Assembly: GCA_008933055.1 (NCBI GenBank)
Contig: WBXK01000007.1
Coordinates: 1 to 34,501 of the forward strand
Length of the DNA stretch: 34,501 bases
Source of the DNA: Verrucomicrobiota bacterium
GTDB taxonomy: Bacteria; Verrucomicrobiota; Verrucomicrobiia; Limisphaerales; JADLHS01
Direction: 5' to 3'
Shown here: positions 19,526-28,900 of the stretch, in pieces
Position numbering within the stretch: the stretch's first letter is position 1
Layout: every line of letters starts with the position of its first letter
Position numbers and translations under genes: made by a program
Notes under the pieces: model-generated
Databases searched by the model: none
What the model was told of the DNA's origin: nothing
What the model saw: only the letters and a program-made list of their open reading frames with translations

Positions 19526-19798
19526 ATGCCACAAGCCATCATGGACCCAGGCGAAGTCCGGCGCTTTGCTGAAGAGCTCAAACGCTTCAATGCCGAGACG
19601 CAGAATCGCATGTCGCTTCTTCAGGCGCGTTTCTCCGCGCTAGGCGATACTTGGCAGGATCAGGAACACGCAAAGTTTTCCGAGGAGTTCCGCGACACGA
19701 TGAAGGTTTTGAAAAAGTTCATCGAAAGTTCCAACAATCATACGCCTTTCCTCCTGCGCAAGGCGCAGCGGATCGAGGAGTATTTGAATCAGCATTGA
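19526..19798 (+). CDS. WXG100-family (type VII secretion target-like) protein
   Basis: 90 aa, helical, with a central turn motif: VRRFAEELKRFNAETQNRMSLLQARFSALGDTWQDQEHAKFSEEFRDTMKVLKKFIESSNNHTPFLLRKAQRIEEYL. Adjacent to an FtsK/EccC-like ATPase. GAGAGGA upstream of the ATG. Confidence 0.8.
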   Translation: MPQAIMDPGEVRRFAEELKRFNAETQNRMSLLQARFSALGDTWQDQEHAKFSEEFRDTMKVLKKFIESSNNHTPFLLRKAQRIEEYLNQH

Positions 19799-19801
19799 CC
19801 G

Positions 19802-20374
19802 ATGCCCGATCGCGCCAAAGTCACGTCGTTAGAAGCCATCGAGGATTTGCGCGCCAAGCTAGTCGTCTATCGCGACAAGGCCAGGCGTGTCCTCGACGAG
19901 GTAGATCATGACGTCTCGCGCAATCGCGTCTGGCTTGAGAACGAACGCCCGAACTACTGGCAAAATCAGATTCGTCTCCGCACCCGCGCTCTGGAGGAAT
20001 GTCAGCAAGAACTTTTCAGCGCGCGACTTTCTGGCCTGCGCGATTCTTCCTATGTTCAACAAGCCGCCGTGCAAAAAGCCCGTCGCTCCATCCGCGATGC
20101 CGAGGAAAAGTTTAGAATCACCGGACAATGGGCGAGGCAGTTCGATCATCGTGTCGAAGCTCCCGCCCGTCAGGTGGAGCAACTTAGGCAACTTTTGGAT
20201 CATGATCTCGGTAAAGCGGTGATGTGGTTGAATGAACTCATCAAAAGTTTGAGCGCTTATGCGGAGCTTTCTCCGAGTGCTGCATTACCCACCACCACGC
20301 TTGAAGCCCCATCGTCCTCGCCGTCGACTGTTGGAAATGAATTCGATTGCGTGGATAAACCAACACAATCATGA
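19802..20374 (+). CDS. Coiled-coil protein of the WXG100/FtsK cassette
   Basis: 190 aa, strongly helical and charged (EAIEDLRAKLVVYRDKARRVLDEVDHDVSRNRVWLENERPNYWQNQIRLRTRALEECQQELF), starting 3 nt after the WXG100 stop. Confidence 0.75.
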   Translation: MPDRAKVTSLEAIEDLRAKLVVYRDKARRVLDEVDHDVSRNRVWLENERPNYWQNQIRLRTRALEECQQELFSARLSGLRDSSYVQQAAVQKARRSIRDAEEKFRITGQWARQFDHRVEAPARQVEQLRQLLDHDLGKAVMWLNELIKSLSAYAELSPSAALPTTTLEAPSSSPSTVGNEFDCVDKPTQS

Positions 20375-20577
20375 GCGCCAGCCAGAACAGATTGATGGCG
20401 TTGACGAACAACCTCCGCGCAGAGTGGGAGCAGACCAAGAGTTATTGGAACGACGCCAAGAGCCGTGAGTTCGAAGAGCGTTTCCTTCAAGAACTCTTCC
20501 CTGCTGTCAATCAAGCCATCAGCAACATAGAATCTCTTGAACGAACCCTTCAAAAAATCCGCAGCGACTGTGAATGA
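20371..20577 (+). CDS. Second small WXG100-like helical protein
   Basis: 68 aa: MSASQNRLMALTNNLRAEWEQTKSYWNDAKSREFEERFLQELFPAVNQAISNIESLERTLQKIRSDCE. ATGA overlap with the upstream ORF. Confidence 0.65.
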   Translation: MSASQNRLMALTNNLRAEWEQTKSYWNDAKSREFEERFLQELFPAVNQAISNIESLERTLQKIRSDCE

Positions 20578-23500
20578 AATGCTGACTGTAGCTCAAACCG
20601 TTGACTTGCTCGTGCTCGTGCGTCAAAGCTTGAGCGATTCGGCAGTCCGCAAGGGCGAGCTTGAGCGGGACTTCGCAATGCGTTCACACAAGTTGCGCGT
20701 GCAGTTTGAATCCGCACTCACAAACGCGAAATCTCGGGGTCAGGCCGAATCAAACTCGGCTAATGCCGACTTGCTAGAGCAGCAAAATCAAGTGCAGGCA
20801 GCGTTTGTGCGACGCAAGAAACGCATCGCCGAAGCATTGGACAACGCGCGCATAAAACGCCTCGCACAAATCGAAGCCGAGGAAGGCAAGCATACGTTCG
20901 AGAATCAAAGTCACATCCTCGAAACCGAACGAGCTCGGGAGGAAGAAACGAACAACAACAAGGCGAACTACGAAGCGTTCACCGCCAAACTTGCCAACGA
21001 ACGTAATGCCTTGAGCCAGCTAGATCGCCGCGCTCGCGCCACATTCTCGGGATTTCGCTCTCTCGCCAAACTCATCTCTGAAACTCCCGCGCCCGCTACG
21101 CTCGACACCAACGCTCATGAAAGCCAACTTTTAGAGCAGCTTTACGAGTGTCGCGATAAGGCCGAGCGCGAACTGTCCCGCACGAACTCGCTAGTGCTGC
21201 CATTGTTCTTTCGCGTGTTCCGAGTTTGGCTGTGTTTGTTGCTGATCATGGGCTTGCCATTCGCGTTCGTGCCGGAGTTGCAAAAGTTAGATTTTCAATC
21301 CGTGCCCGCAAACGTCTGGCTCATCATGGGCGCGAGTGCGGCGGGAATTGTAATGTTGTATTATCTGGCAAGAATGCTCGCGACACCTCGCGCTAAAGCC
21401 GCGGCGCTCCCGATCAGTTCAACGTTCAAGCTAGCCGATATTTGTGCGCAGAAATCCGAAGCCAGCTTCAATGCCGAAACGCAACGTATCCAGTCTATAC
21501 ACGCCAATGCGTCGCAATTGCTGAATGCTCGATGGAAGCAAGTGAGCGGAGATGCGAGGACGTTGCGCGAAGGTTGGAACGACCGGCTGAACGATCAAGC
21601 GCGTAGGCTACATCTCGCCAACGAGGAACGGAAACGCCTTTGGTTGAATAGCGTCAACGAGCGCCACGCCGAGTTGGCAGCGAATTTACAACAGCGGCTT
21701 TCAACTGCGGTGAACCATATTGAATCAGGCTATGCGAGCGATCTCATGCGCTTAACGGCGACGCGCGATGAGGGTCAAAAAAGTTTGTACGATCAATGGC
21801 GGAACGTGACGACTCCTATGTTGAAGACATTGAGTGTGGCCGGAAGTGCTGCGGACGAGGCGTTTCCGGCATGGCGCGCGGAGTTGTGGCAAAAGTTCAC
21901 ACTGCCAGAAGATTTCAAACACGCGGCCAAGTTCGCCACGCTGCATGTGCCCACCGCCAAGATTTCCAGAGAGGCCGTTGAACTCAACTCAACACAAACA
22001 GCCTCAACGGGGGATTTAAATATCGCGCTAGTTTTGTCTGTGCCGCAACAGGCTTCAGTTTTGTTTGAGACAAAAACTTCCGGTCACGAGCAGGTTATCG
22101 GAGCTCTGAATAATCTCATCCTGCGCCTGCTCACCAGTGCGCCACCGGGACGAATCGCATTCACGATCTTTGATCCGGTCGGTCTCGGGCAAAATTTCGC
22201 GGGCATCATGCACCTCGCCGATTTTGAGGATCGTCTCATCAACAGCCGTATTTGGACGCAGCAGGCGCAGATCGAGCAACGCCTCGCCGATCTCAACGAA
22301 CACATTGAAAAGGTCACGCAGATGTATCTTCGAAATGAGTACGCATCGCTCTCCGAATACAATGCCCAAGCAGGCCGTCTCGCGGAGAAATATCAATTCC
22401 TCGTCATCGCCGACTTCCCCACGAACTTCAGCGAAGTGGCGGTGAAACGTCTACAAAGCATTGCGGCCAGCGGGTCGCGTTGTGGGGTGCATATCTTGAT
22501 ACACTGGGATCAACGCAAGACTGCGCCCGTGGAATTCGTGGCAGAGGAATTGCGCAAAAACTCCATCTGCATCGTGCCCAAAGGTGAAGGCTTCGCATTA
22601 GCTCAGGCGAATTGGGAAGGAACAACGCTTTCGCTTGACGCCCCGCCGGAAGCTGAACTCGCGACGAAGCTGCTTCACCAGATCGGCAAATCTAGTACGG
22701 ACTCGTATCGTGTCGAAATGCCGTTCGCTGAAGTTGCTCCCGAAGATAACGAGCTCTGGAGCTTGGATACAACAAACGAGCTTCGTGTGGCCGTCGGGCG
22801 CACAGGCGCAACCAAACTTCAATATCTGGCGCTCGGTCAAGGAACGCGGCAGCACGGACTGATCGCCGGTAAAACGGGTTCAGGTAAATCGACGTTGTTC
22901 CACGTCGTTATCACGAACCTCGCCCTCTGGTGCAGTCCAGAGCAAGTCGAGTTCTATCTGGTGGACTTCAAGAAGGGCGTCGAGTTCAAGACATACGCCA
23001 CCCACAAATTGCCCCACGCGCGCGTCATCGCCATTGAGAGCGACCGTGAATTCGGCCTCAGTGTGCTTCAACGCGTGGATGAGGAACTCAAGAGGCGCGG
23101 GGATCTTTTTCGAAAAATCGGTGCGCAAAATATTGCGGGTTACAAAGCAGCGGGCGGTTCGCAGGCGATTCCTCGCACGTTGTTATTGATTGACGAGTTT
23201 CAAGAATTGTTTGTGGAGGATGATCGCGTGTCACAAGGCGCAGCGTTATTGCTGGATCGCATTGTGCGTCAAGGTCGTGCGTTCGGAATTCACGTTCTGC
23301 TCGGTTCTCAAACGCTTGGCGGCGCGTATTCACTTGCTCGCGCGACGATTGGCCAAATGGTTGTCCGCATCGCGCTCCAATGTAATGAAGCTGACGCCTA
23401 CCTAATCATGAACGAGGACAATCCCGCGCCACGTCTACTCTCGCGTCCCGGCGAAGCGATCTACAACGACGAGGGCGGTGCGATCCAGGGGAACAGTCCG

Positions 23501-24457
23501 TTCCAAGTCGTTTGGTTGCCCGATAAGGTGCGTGACGAATGGCTGGGCAAAGCGGCGAAGCTCGCAGCCAGCAGGCATGTTTCAGCCGTGCCCATCGTCT
23601 TTGAAGGCAATGCTCCAGCGAATGTGGGCGACAACCCGCTGCTGCGTTCACTGCTTGATGCGAGTTCGTTGCAAACAACAAATTCACCACGCATCTGGCT
23701 TGGTGCGCCCAACTCGATCAAAGGCCCGACCGAAGCATTATTTCGTCGGCAGAGTGGTAGTCATCTGATTATCGTCGGCCAACGCGAGGAGACGGCTTTA
23801 GGAATGCTGGGGGTCGCGTTGATTTCACTGGCGGCACAACAAACAAGAGCAGGTTCGCGGTTTATCGTATTCGACACCAGTGCGCCGGATTCCGCCGAGG
23901 CGAAGTTCCTCGACCAGATCGTTCAAACGATTCCGCATGGAGTGAAACTCGCGCGTGCGGGAGAGGTGGATGAAGTCATGTCCGAGCTCGCCGCGGAACA
24001 GCAAAAGCGCTTGGAACAAGGCGGCGCAGCAGGCGCAGAGACATTCTTGTTCCTCCACGGCTTGCAGAAGAACAAGAAACTCAAGTTCGACGAGGAGATG
24101 AGTTTTTCGCTGGACGCGAATGCGAGCGCGCATTCGGGTTTACAACTCAACAAGCTGATCATCGAAGGCGCGGGGGTTGGGTTCCACGTCGTTGCCACGT
24201 GCGACAGCTACAACAACGTCATGCGTTGCCTGAGTCGCAAGGCCGTGAGCGAATTCGAGATGCGTGTTGTGTTCCAGATGAGTTCCAACGATTCGGCTAG
24301 TTTGATCGACTCGCCACAAGCCAACGATCTCGGCCTCCATCGCGCCATCCTATTCAACGGCCAGGAGGGCTGGACCGAGACGTTCAGGCCTTACGCGTTG
24401 CCGGAAGCGGAGTGGATTGCGATTGCCGCAAAATCATTGAGACGTCTGCACGGATGA
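20570..24457 (+). CDS. FtsK/SpoIIIE (EccC/EssC-like) ATPase, membrane-anchored, three ATPase-like modules
   Basis: N-terminal coiled coil, two TM helices (VWLCLLLIMGLPFAFVP; VWLIMGASAAGIVMLYYLA), Walker A GKTGSGKST (22868-22894), Walker B RTLLLIDEFQELF, and FtsK-like HVLLGSQTLGGA. The track start (TTG 20537) is less likely than GTG 20570 or ATG 20579. Confidence 0.9.
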   Translation: MNEMLTVAQTVDLLVLVRQSLSDSAVRKGELERDFAMRSHKLRVQFESALTNAKSRGQAESNSANADLLEQQNQVQAAFVRRKKRIAEALDNARIKRLAQIEAEEGKHTFENQSHILETERAREEETNNNKANYEAFTAKLANERNALSQLDRRARATFSGFRSLAKLISETPAPATLDTNAHESQLLEQLYECRDKAERELSRTNSLVLPLFFRVFRVWLCLLLIMGLPFAFVPELQKLDFQSVPANVWLIMGASAAGIVMLYYLARMLATPRAKAAALPISSTFKLADICAQKSEASFNAETQRIQSIHANASQLLNARWKQVSGDARTLREGWNDRLNDQARRLHLANEERKRLWLNSVNERHAELAANLQQRLSTAVNHIESGYASDLMRLTATRDEGQKSLYDQWRNVTTPMLKTLSVAGSAADEAFPAWRAELWQKFTLPEDFKHAAKFATLHVPTAKISREAVELNSTQTASTGDLNIALVLSVPQQASVLFETKTSGHEQVIGALNNLILRLLTSAPPGRIAFTIFDPVGLGQNFAGIMHLADFEDRLINSRIWTQQAQIEQRLADLNEHIEKVTQMYLRNEYASLSEYNAQAGRLAEKYQFLVIADFPTNFSEVAVKRLQSIAASGSRCGVHILIHWDQRKTAPVEFVAEELRKNSICIVPKGEGFALAQANWEGTTLSLDAPPEAELATKLLHQIGKSSTDSYRVEMPFAEVAPEDNELWSLDTTNELRVAVGRTGATKLQYLALGQGTRQHGLIAGKTGSGKSTLFHVVITNLALWCSPEQVEFYLVDFKKGVEFKTYATHKLPHARVIAIESDREFGLSVLQRVDEELKRRGDLFRKIGAQNIAGYKAAGGSQAIPRTLLLIDEFQELFVEDDRVSQGAALLLDRIVRQGRAFGIHVLLGSQTLGGAYSLARATIGQMVVRIALQCNEADAYLIMNEDNPAPRLLSRPGEAIYNDEGGAIQGNSPFQVVWLPDKVRDEWLGKAAKLAASRHVSAVPIVFEGNAPANVGDNPLLRSLLDASSLQTTNSPRIWLGAPNSIKGPTEALFRRQSGSHLIIVGQREETALGMLGVALISLAAQQTRAGSRFIVFDTSAPDSAEAKFLDQIVQTIPHGVKLARAGEVDEVMSELAAEQQKRLEQGGAAGAETFLFLHGLQKNKKLKFDEEMSFSLDANASAHSGLQLNKLIIEGAGVGFHVVATCDSYNNVMRCLSRKAVSEFEMRVVFQMSSNDSASLIDSPQANDLGLHRAILFNGQEGWTETFRPYALPEAEWIAIAAKSLRRLHG

Positions 24458-24497
24458 ACATTTTTATCCCCAGCGAGTCCAAGTGTGGGATTCAATT

Positions 24498-25766
24498 ATG
24501 AAGACAACTGATAATAGTTACGACGTGATAATCATCGGCGGCGGTCCGTCGGGCGCGAGTGCCGCCGCAATCCTTGGCGAATACGGCCACCGCGTGCTGG
24601 TGTTGGAACGTGAGAAGTTCCCTCGCTATCACGTCGGCGAATCAATGATTCCATTCACATTCCAACCGATGCAACGGCTCGGTCTTGTTGACATGATGAA
24701 GAAGTCGGTATTCCAAAAGAAATTTAGCGTACAATTTGTTGCCCCGAATGGTAAGGCGAGTCAGCCGTTTTATTTCTACAACCGTTACGACCGTGAAACC
24801 GTGGCGCAGACCTGGCAAGTGTTGCGGAGCGAGTTTGATGCGTTGCTGCTAGATCATGCTCGGAAACGTGGTGCTGAGGTGCGGCATGAGGTGACGGTAA
24901 AAGAACTGATCTGGGAGAAGGCCGAAACAGAACGCGTCGTGGGCGTTCGGGCTCAGCTCGCGTCTGGCGAGATCGTGGAGTTTTCGGCGCCGATGACACT
25001 GGATTGCACGGGCAAGGAAAGTTTTACCGCTATGCGAAATGGCTGGCGGCAGAAAGACCCGTCACTCAACAAGGTCGCGGTGTGGACTTACTTCAAAGGC
25101 TCGAAGCGCGAGAGCGGCATTGATGAGGGGCAGACCACGGTGGCGATGATCCCCCAGAAAGGCTGGTTCTGGCACATCCCCCAGCACAACGACATGGTCA
25201 GCGTGGGTGTCGTGGCCGAGGGGAAATATTTGGCGCGCGACGGCATCAAGGATCCGAAAGCCATGTTTCATCGTGAAGTCGGCGAAAATCTCTGGATCAA
25301 GGATCACCTCTCAGTCGGCGCAAGTACGGGCGAGTATTTCATCACGAGTGAATACAGCTTTCACTCGCGCCATTGTGGCTGCGAAGGGTTGTTGCTCGTG
25401 GGTGATGCGTTTTGTTTTCTCGACCCCGTGTTCAGCAGCGGACTTCTACTCGCTCTCAAGAGCGGTGTCATGGCGGGCGAAGATGTTCATCTTGCGCTCA
25501 CAAGGAAGGATTTTTCACCAAAGCTGTTTGAATGTTACGCCCGCTGCATGCGCCAAGGCATCGAGAACATGAGAAAGCTCGTCTATGCGTTCTACGATCC
25601 GAACTTCTCGTTCAAGCAGGTGATCGATAAATATCCCGAAGCTGGGGATGAGATCACGGATTGCCTAAGCGGTGATGTGAACAAAGACTTCGACCCTCTC
25701 TGGAAAAAATTTCGTGAGTTCGCCCCCCTGCCGGAGGATTTGAACGTCGGCGGACCACTGGTATAA
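24498..25766 (+). CDS. Flavin-dependent halogenase-like FAD oxidoreductase
   Basis: DVIIIGGGPSGASAAAILGEYGHRVLVLEREKFPRYHVGESMIPFT (FAD-binding), GWFWHIPQH (matching the WxWxIP motif of flavin halogenases), and GLLLVGDAFCFLDPVFSSGLLLALKSG. Confidence 0.85.
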   Translation: MKTTDNSYDVIIIGGGPSGASAAAILGEYGHRVLVLEREKFPRYHVGESMIPFTFQPMQRLGLVDMMKKSVFQKKFSVQFVAPNGKASQPFYFYNRYDRETVAQTWQVLRSEFDALLLDHARKRGAEVRHEVTVKELIWEKAETERVVGVRAQLASGEIVEFSAPMTLDCTGKESFTAMRNGWRQKDPSLNKVAVWTYFKGSKRESGIDEGQTTVAMIPQKGWFWHIPQHNDMVSVGVVAEGKYLARDGIKDPKAMFHREVGENLWIKDHLSVGASTGEYFITSEYSFHSRHCGCEGLLLVGDAFCFLDPVFSSGLLLALKSGVMAGEDVHLALTRKDFSPKLFECYARCMRQGIENMRKLVYAFYDPNFSFKQVIDKYPEAGDEITDCLSGDVNKDFDPLWKKFREFAPLPEDLNVGGPLV

Positions 25767-25955
25767 GAGAGTCCATCTGGATTGTCATGGCAGAGCGTCA
25801 GCGGGGACACGGCATTTCGGTAGGGTAATGCGTTCAGATGATTTTATCGCGCTTCGTGCGTGCAAAAGCGGCGTGGCATTTCACTTCCCGTCGTCGGTCA
25901 AGAACGTCCCATTGTTTCTCGCCGATTGACTCCGACCTTACGTCGTCGGCTAAAA

Positions 25956-28900
25956 TCACTGATACAGCGCGCGATAGAATTGATTCGAAACATTAGCGGG
26001 CGGGTCGTCGGTGAAGCTGAGTGAACCGAAGGGATTCGCCAGATTTGTCAGCACAGACCACGTGATCAGGTTTGTCGAGGTGAGGAGTTGAATATTGAAG
26101 CCAGCCTCACCGTTAATGCCCAGTTGAACTCGTCCATCTTTCAATCGTGCGATGGAAGTGAACGACAACGGCGCGGTCGGTGTCAGCGTTAGCGCAGCGA
26201 CCGAACTCGTCACCGAGCCGCTCGTGTTTGTCACTGCTACGGAATAATTCCCTGCGTGAATGACCTGCGCGTTCACGCGCGTGTAGCTGCTGTTGGTTGC
26301 GCTTGCGATATTTGTTCCGTTCAACCGCCATTGGTAAGCAAGTGGGGCCGTGCCGCCTGCACTGGCGCTCAACGTAGCGTTGCTGCCGACAGGGGCGGTC
26401 ACGTTTTGCGGTTGCGCCGTGAGATATGGCGGCACATTCGTGACGAAGCGTTCCACGCGGACATTATCTATCAGGCCAAAGCTCAAATTGGTGTTGTCAG
26501 AGACCGATGTGAAGGAATCCCAGTAGCCGAGAAAAATGTTGCTTGCGCTCAGAGTGGCGTTGGTGATCGCGGCGATCTTCAATGCGTCAATGAACCATTC
26601 TACGGTGTTGTTTGTCTTGTTGATGATGACGTCCCGCCACGCGAAGCCGACGGAGCCGACGGCGAGTGATCCCGTTTGTTGCGGGAAGCTTGATTGTTGA
26701 AGCACGGGCGCAGTCTGGCCTCCGGGAAATGTGCCGGCATAATACGGATGACCGTTGCCGCGCACGTTGGGTTCGTTGCCGCCCAACCAGACACCACTGT
26801 TGGTTTGCTGCAAAGCTGTCCCAACATAAGCGCGCCAATCCGGCAGCGTGGCTGATGTGTCTGTGGCCTGGCCTTCGCCATCGGCGGCGAACCACACTCC
26901 GTCAGCCGAGCCCGCGTTCCACTGCACATTGTTGCCCGTGGTACCGACGCCAGCGGTGAGATGCTCTGTCGAACCCGTGCCCCCCAGTGGAAAAGGGCCG
27001 TTAGCATTAATCCACATATCGAAACGCAGCCGATAATTTCCGCCAAAGCTTTGGCCGATGGGCGAAACGCTGACGGCGGCGACGTTGGTGGTGCTCAGGT
27101 TCGCTTCGAATCGCAAGCCACGCGTCGTGCCGCCAACTGAGTTGGGGGCAGATGCGATTCCCAGGGGTGAATAATCCCAATTGAAGGTAATCCGCGTGTC
27201 GGTCGCTGAGCGATTCGTCGTCCAGTTCGCGCCAGTGTTCACGTCGAAGTTATCAGCGAAAAGGGTTTGCGCTGGGGGTAAAATCACTTCTAGTAGCGCC
27301 ACCTGGCTGGTTGCCGCGCCGAACGGGTGCGTCACTACACAGACGTAGTTACCGGAAATTGCGGGTAAACAATTTGTGAGCGTGAAGGCAAGATTTGTCG
27401 CGCCGGAAATATTGTCGCCGTTGAAACGCCATTGATACGCGAGTGGTGAAGTGCCGGATGCGCTGACGGTGAGAGTAGCGTTTGAGCCTTGCACGACGAA
27501 CTGGCCAACGGGTTGCACATTGATGGAGGGAGAAACATTCGTCGCAGCGGGCAGGCTTAGAAATATGAGGGCTGCGCTCATGTATTGCGTGCGAACCGTG
27601 AAGCTCGTGATCGTTTCGAATGGAAAACCCATGAGTAAAACACGCCCGCCGCCTGCCAAGCCGTCGTATTGCACTGCGCTCGCGCCGCCGAGTCCGCCGA
27701 TGTAATTCAACGCCACTGCCGCGCCCGGACCCTTTGGTGAAAGTTTGTCGGGTGTTCGGACGGCATAGATTCCTTTTGAGCCATCGTCAAACAAGCCGTT
27801 GGAGTTGCCAACGAACAATCCGCCGCCCGCAGGCATGACGGTGTAGCTCGCGGCGTTGTTGTTCGCATCCGCGCCAAGAGCGGCGTGGAGTTGGTCGTTG
27901 AGGAACGCGCGATCCCCAGCAGTCGGGCCGGACGCGCGATCCAAGTCCCATGCGATTTCTGCGCCGGAGGCAAGCAGCGCTCCGCCTGCCGCGAGAAATG
28001 TGGCGATGCGCGTCTGCTCCGTGGCGCTGAAGGTTTCGTCTGCAACGGACTCATTGCCGCAAGCCCAGATGACAATGGAATAATTCGAGAGCGCAACCGT
28101 GCCTGCGCTGACGGCTTGGTTCTGGCACGAATCAAAGAGCGCGCCTGCCGCAGCGAGTGCTTTGCCGTGCGTCACGACGTAATCAAAGGAGTTGTTCCAC
28201 GCGCCGAAAACGCGTTCGATTGCGCCAGTCGCGTCTGCTGGAGCGTAACCTTGCACCGTTAAATCCACCCGCAGGTTTTGAGTGCGCTCGAAGCGATCAT
28301 ACGCATTCACGAACAAAACTTTTGCCGCGCCGTTGGTCGAAGGCGCGCGACAGGCGACCACTTCAGAAGCCATAGACTCGCCGCCGCCATTCGCTGCCGC
28401 GACCCGGAAGTAGTGATCTGTGTTTACGGGTAGGTTGGAAATGGTGATGCTGGTGACATCGCCAACGGAGATGGCGCTGCCGAAGCCAAACCCATTGGTC
28501 GAACGGTAAATCAAGTAATTCGTCGGCGACTGGCTTCCGCCGGTGCTGACGGGCGCGGTCCACGAAAGTGTGATGTTGCCGTTCGTGCCTGAGGAAATGG
28601 CGCGGAGATTGGTCGGCGGTTCAGGCAAAAACAACAGCGGCGCTGGGTTGTTAGTGTCGAACGTGTTCATGAATTTGATGACGCCGTGCATCGCGGCTTT
28701 GCCCACGGCTGCGCGGGCTTTGGGATCGCGCAAGAGTTGAGCGTCCAAGGCACTGTCGTGAAACGCGACCTCGATAATCGTCGCCGGCATTTCGTAATTG
28801 AACAGGCTGCCATCAATCTCAGAGTAACCGCCGCTGAATGTGTGCGTGGTTTTGTTGAACCACGGAATCTCGAGCGGTGGCGAACCGAGCGTGACGAGAT

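Noticed and set aside
24498-25766. Halogenase-like protein as a T7SS substrate or toxin
   Set aside because: It is a typical cytosolic FAD enzyme with no WXG/LXG N-terminus. Proximity alone is insufficient.
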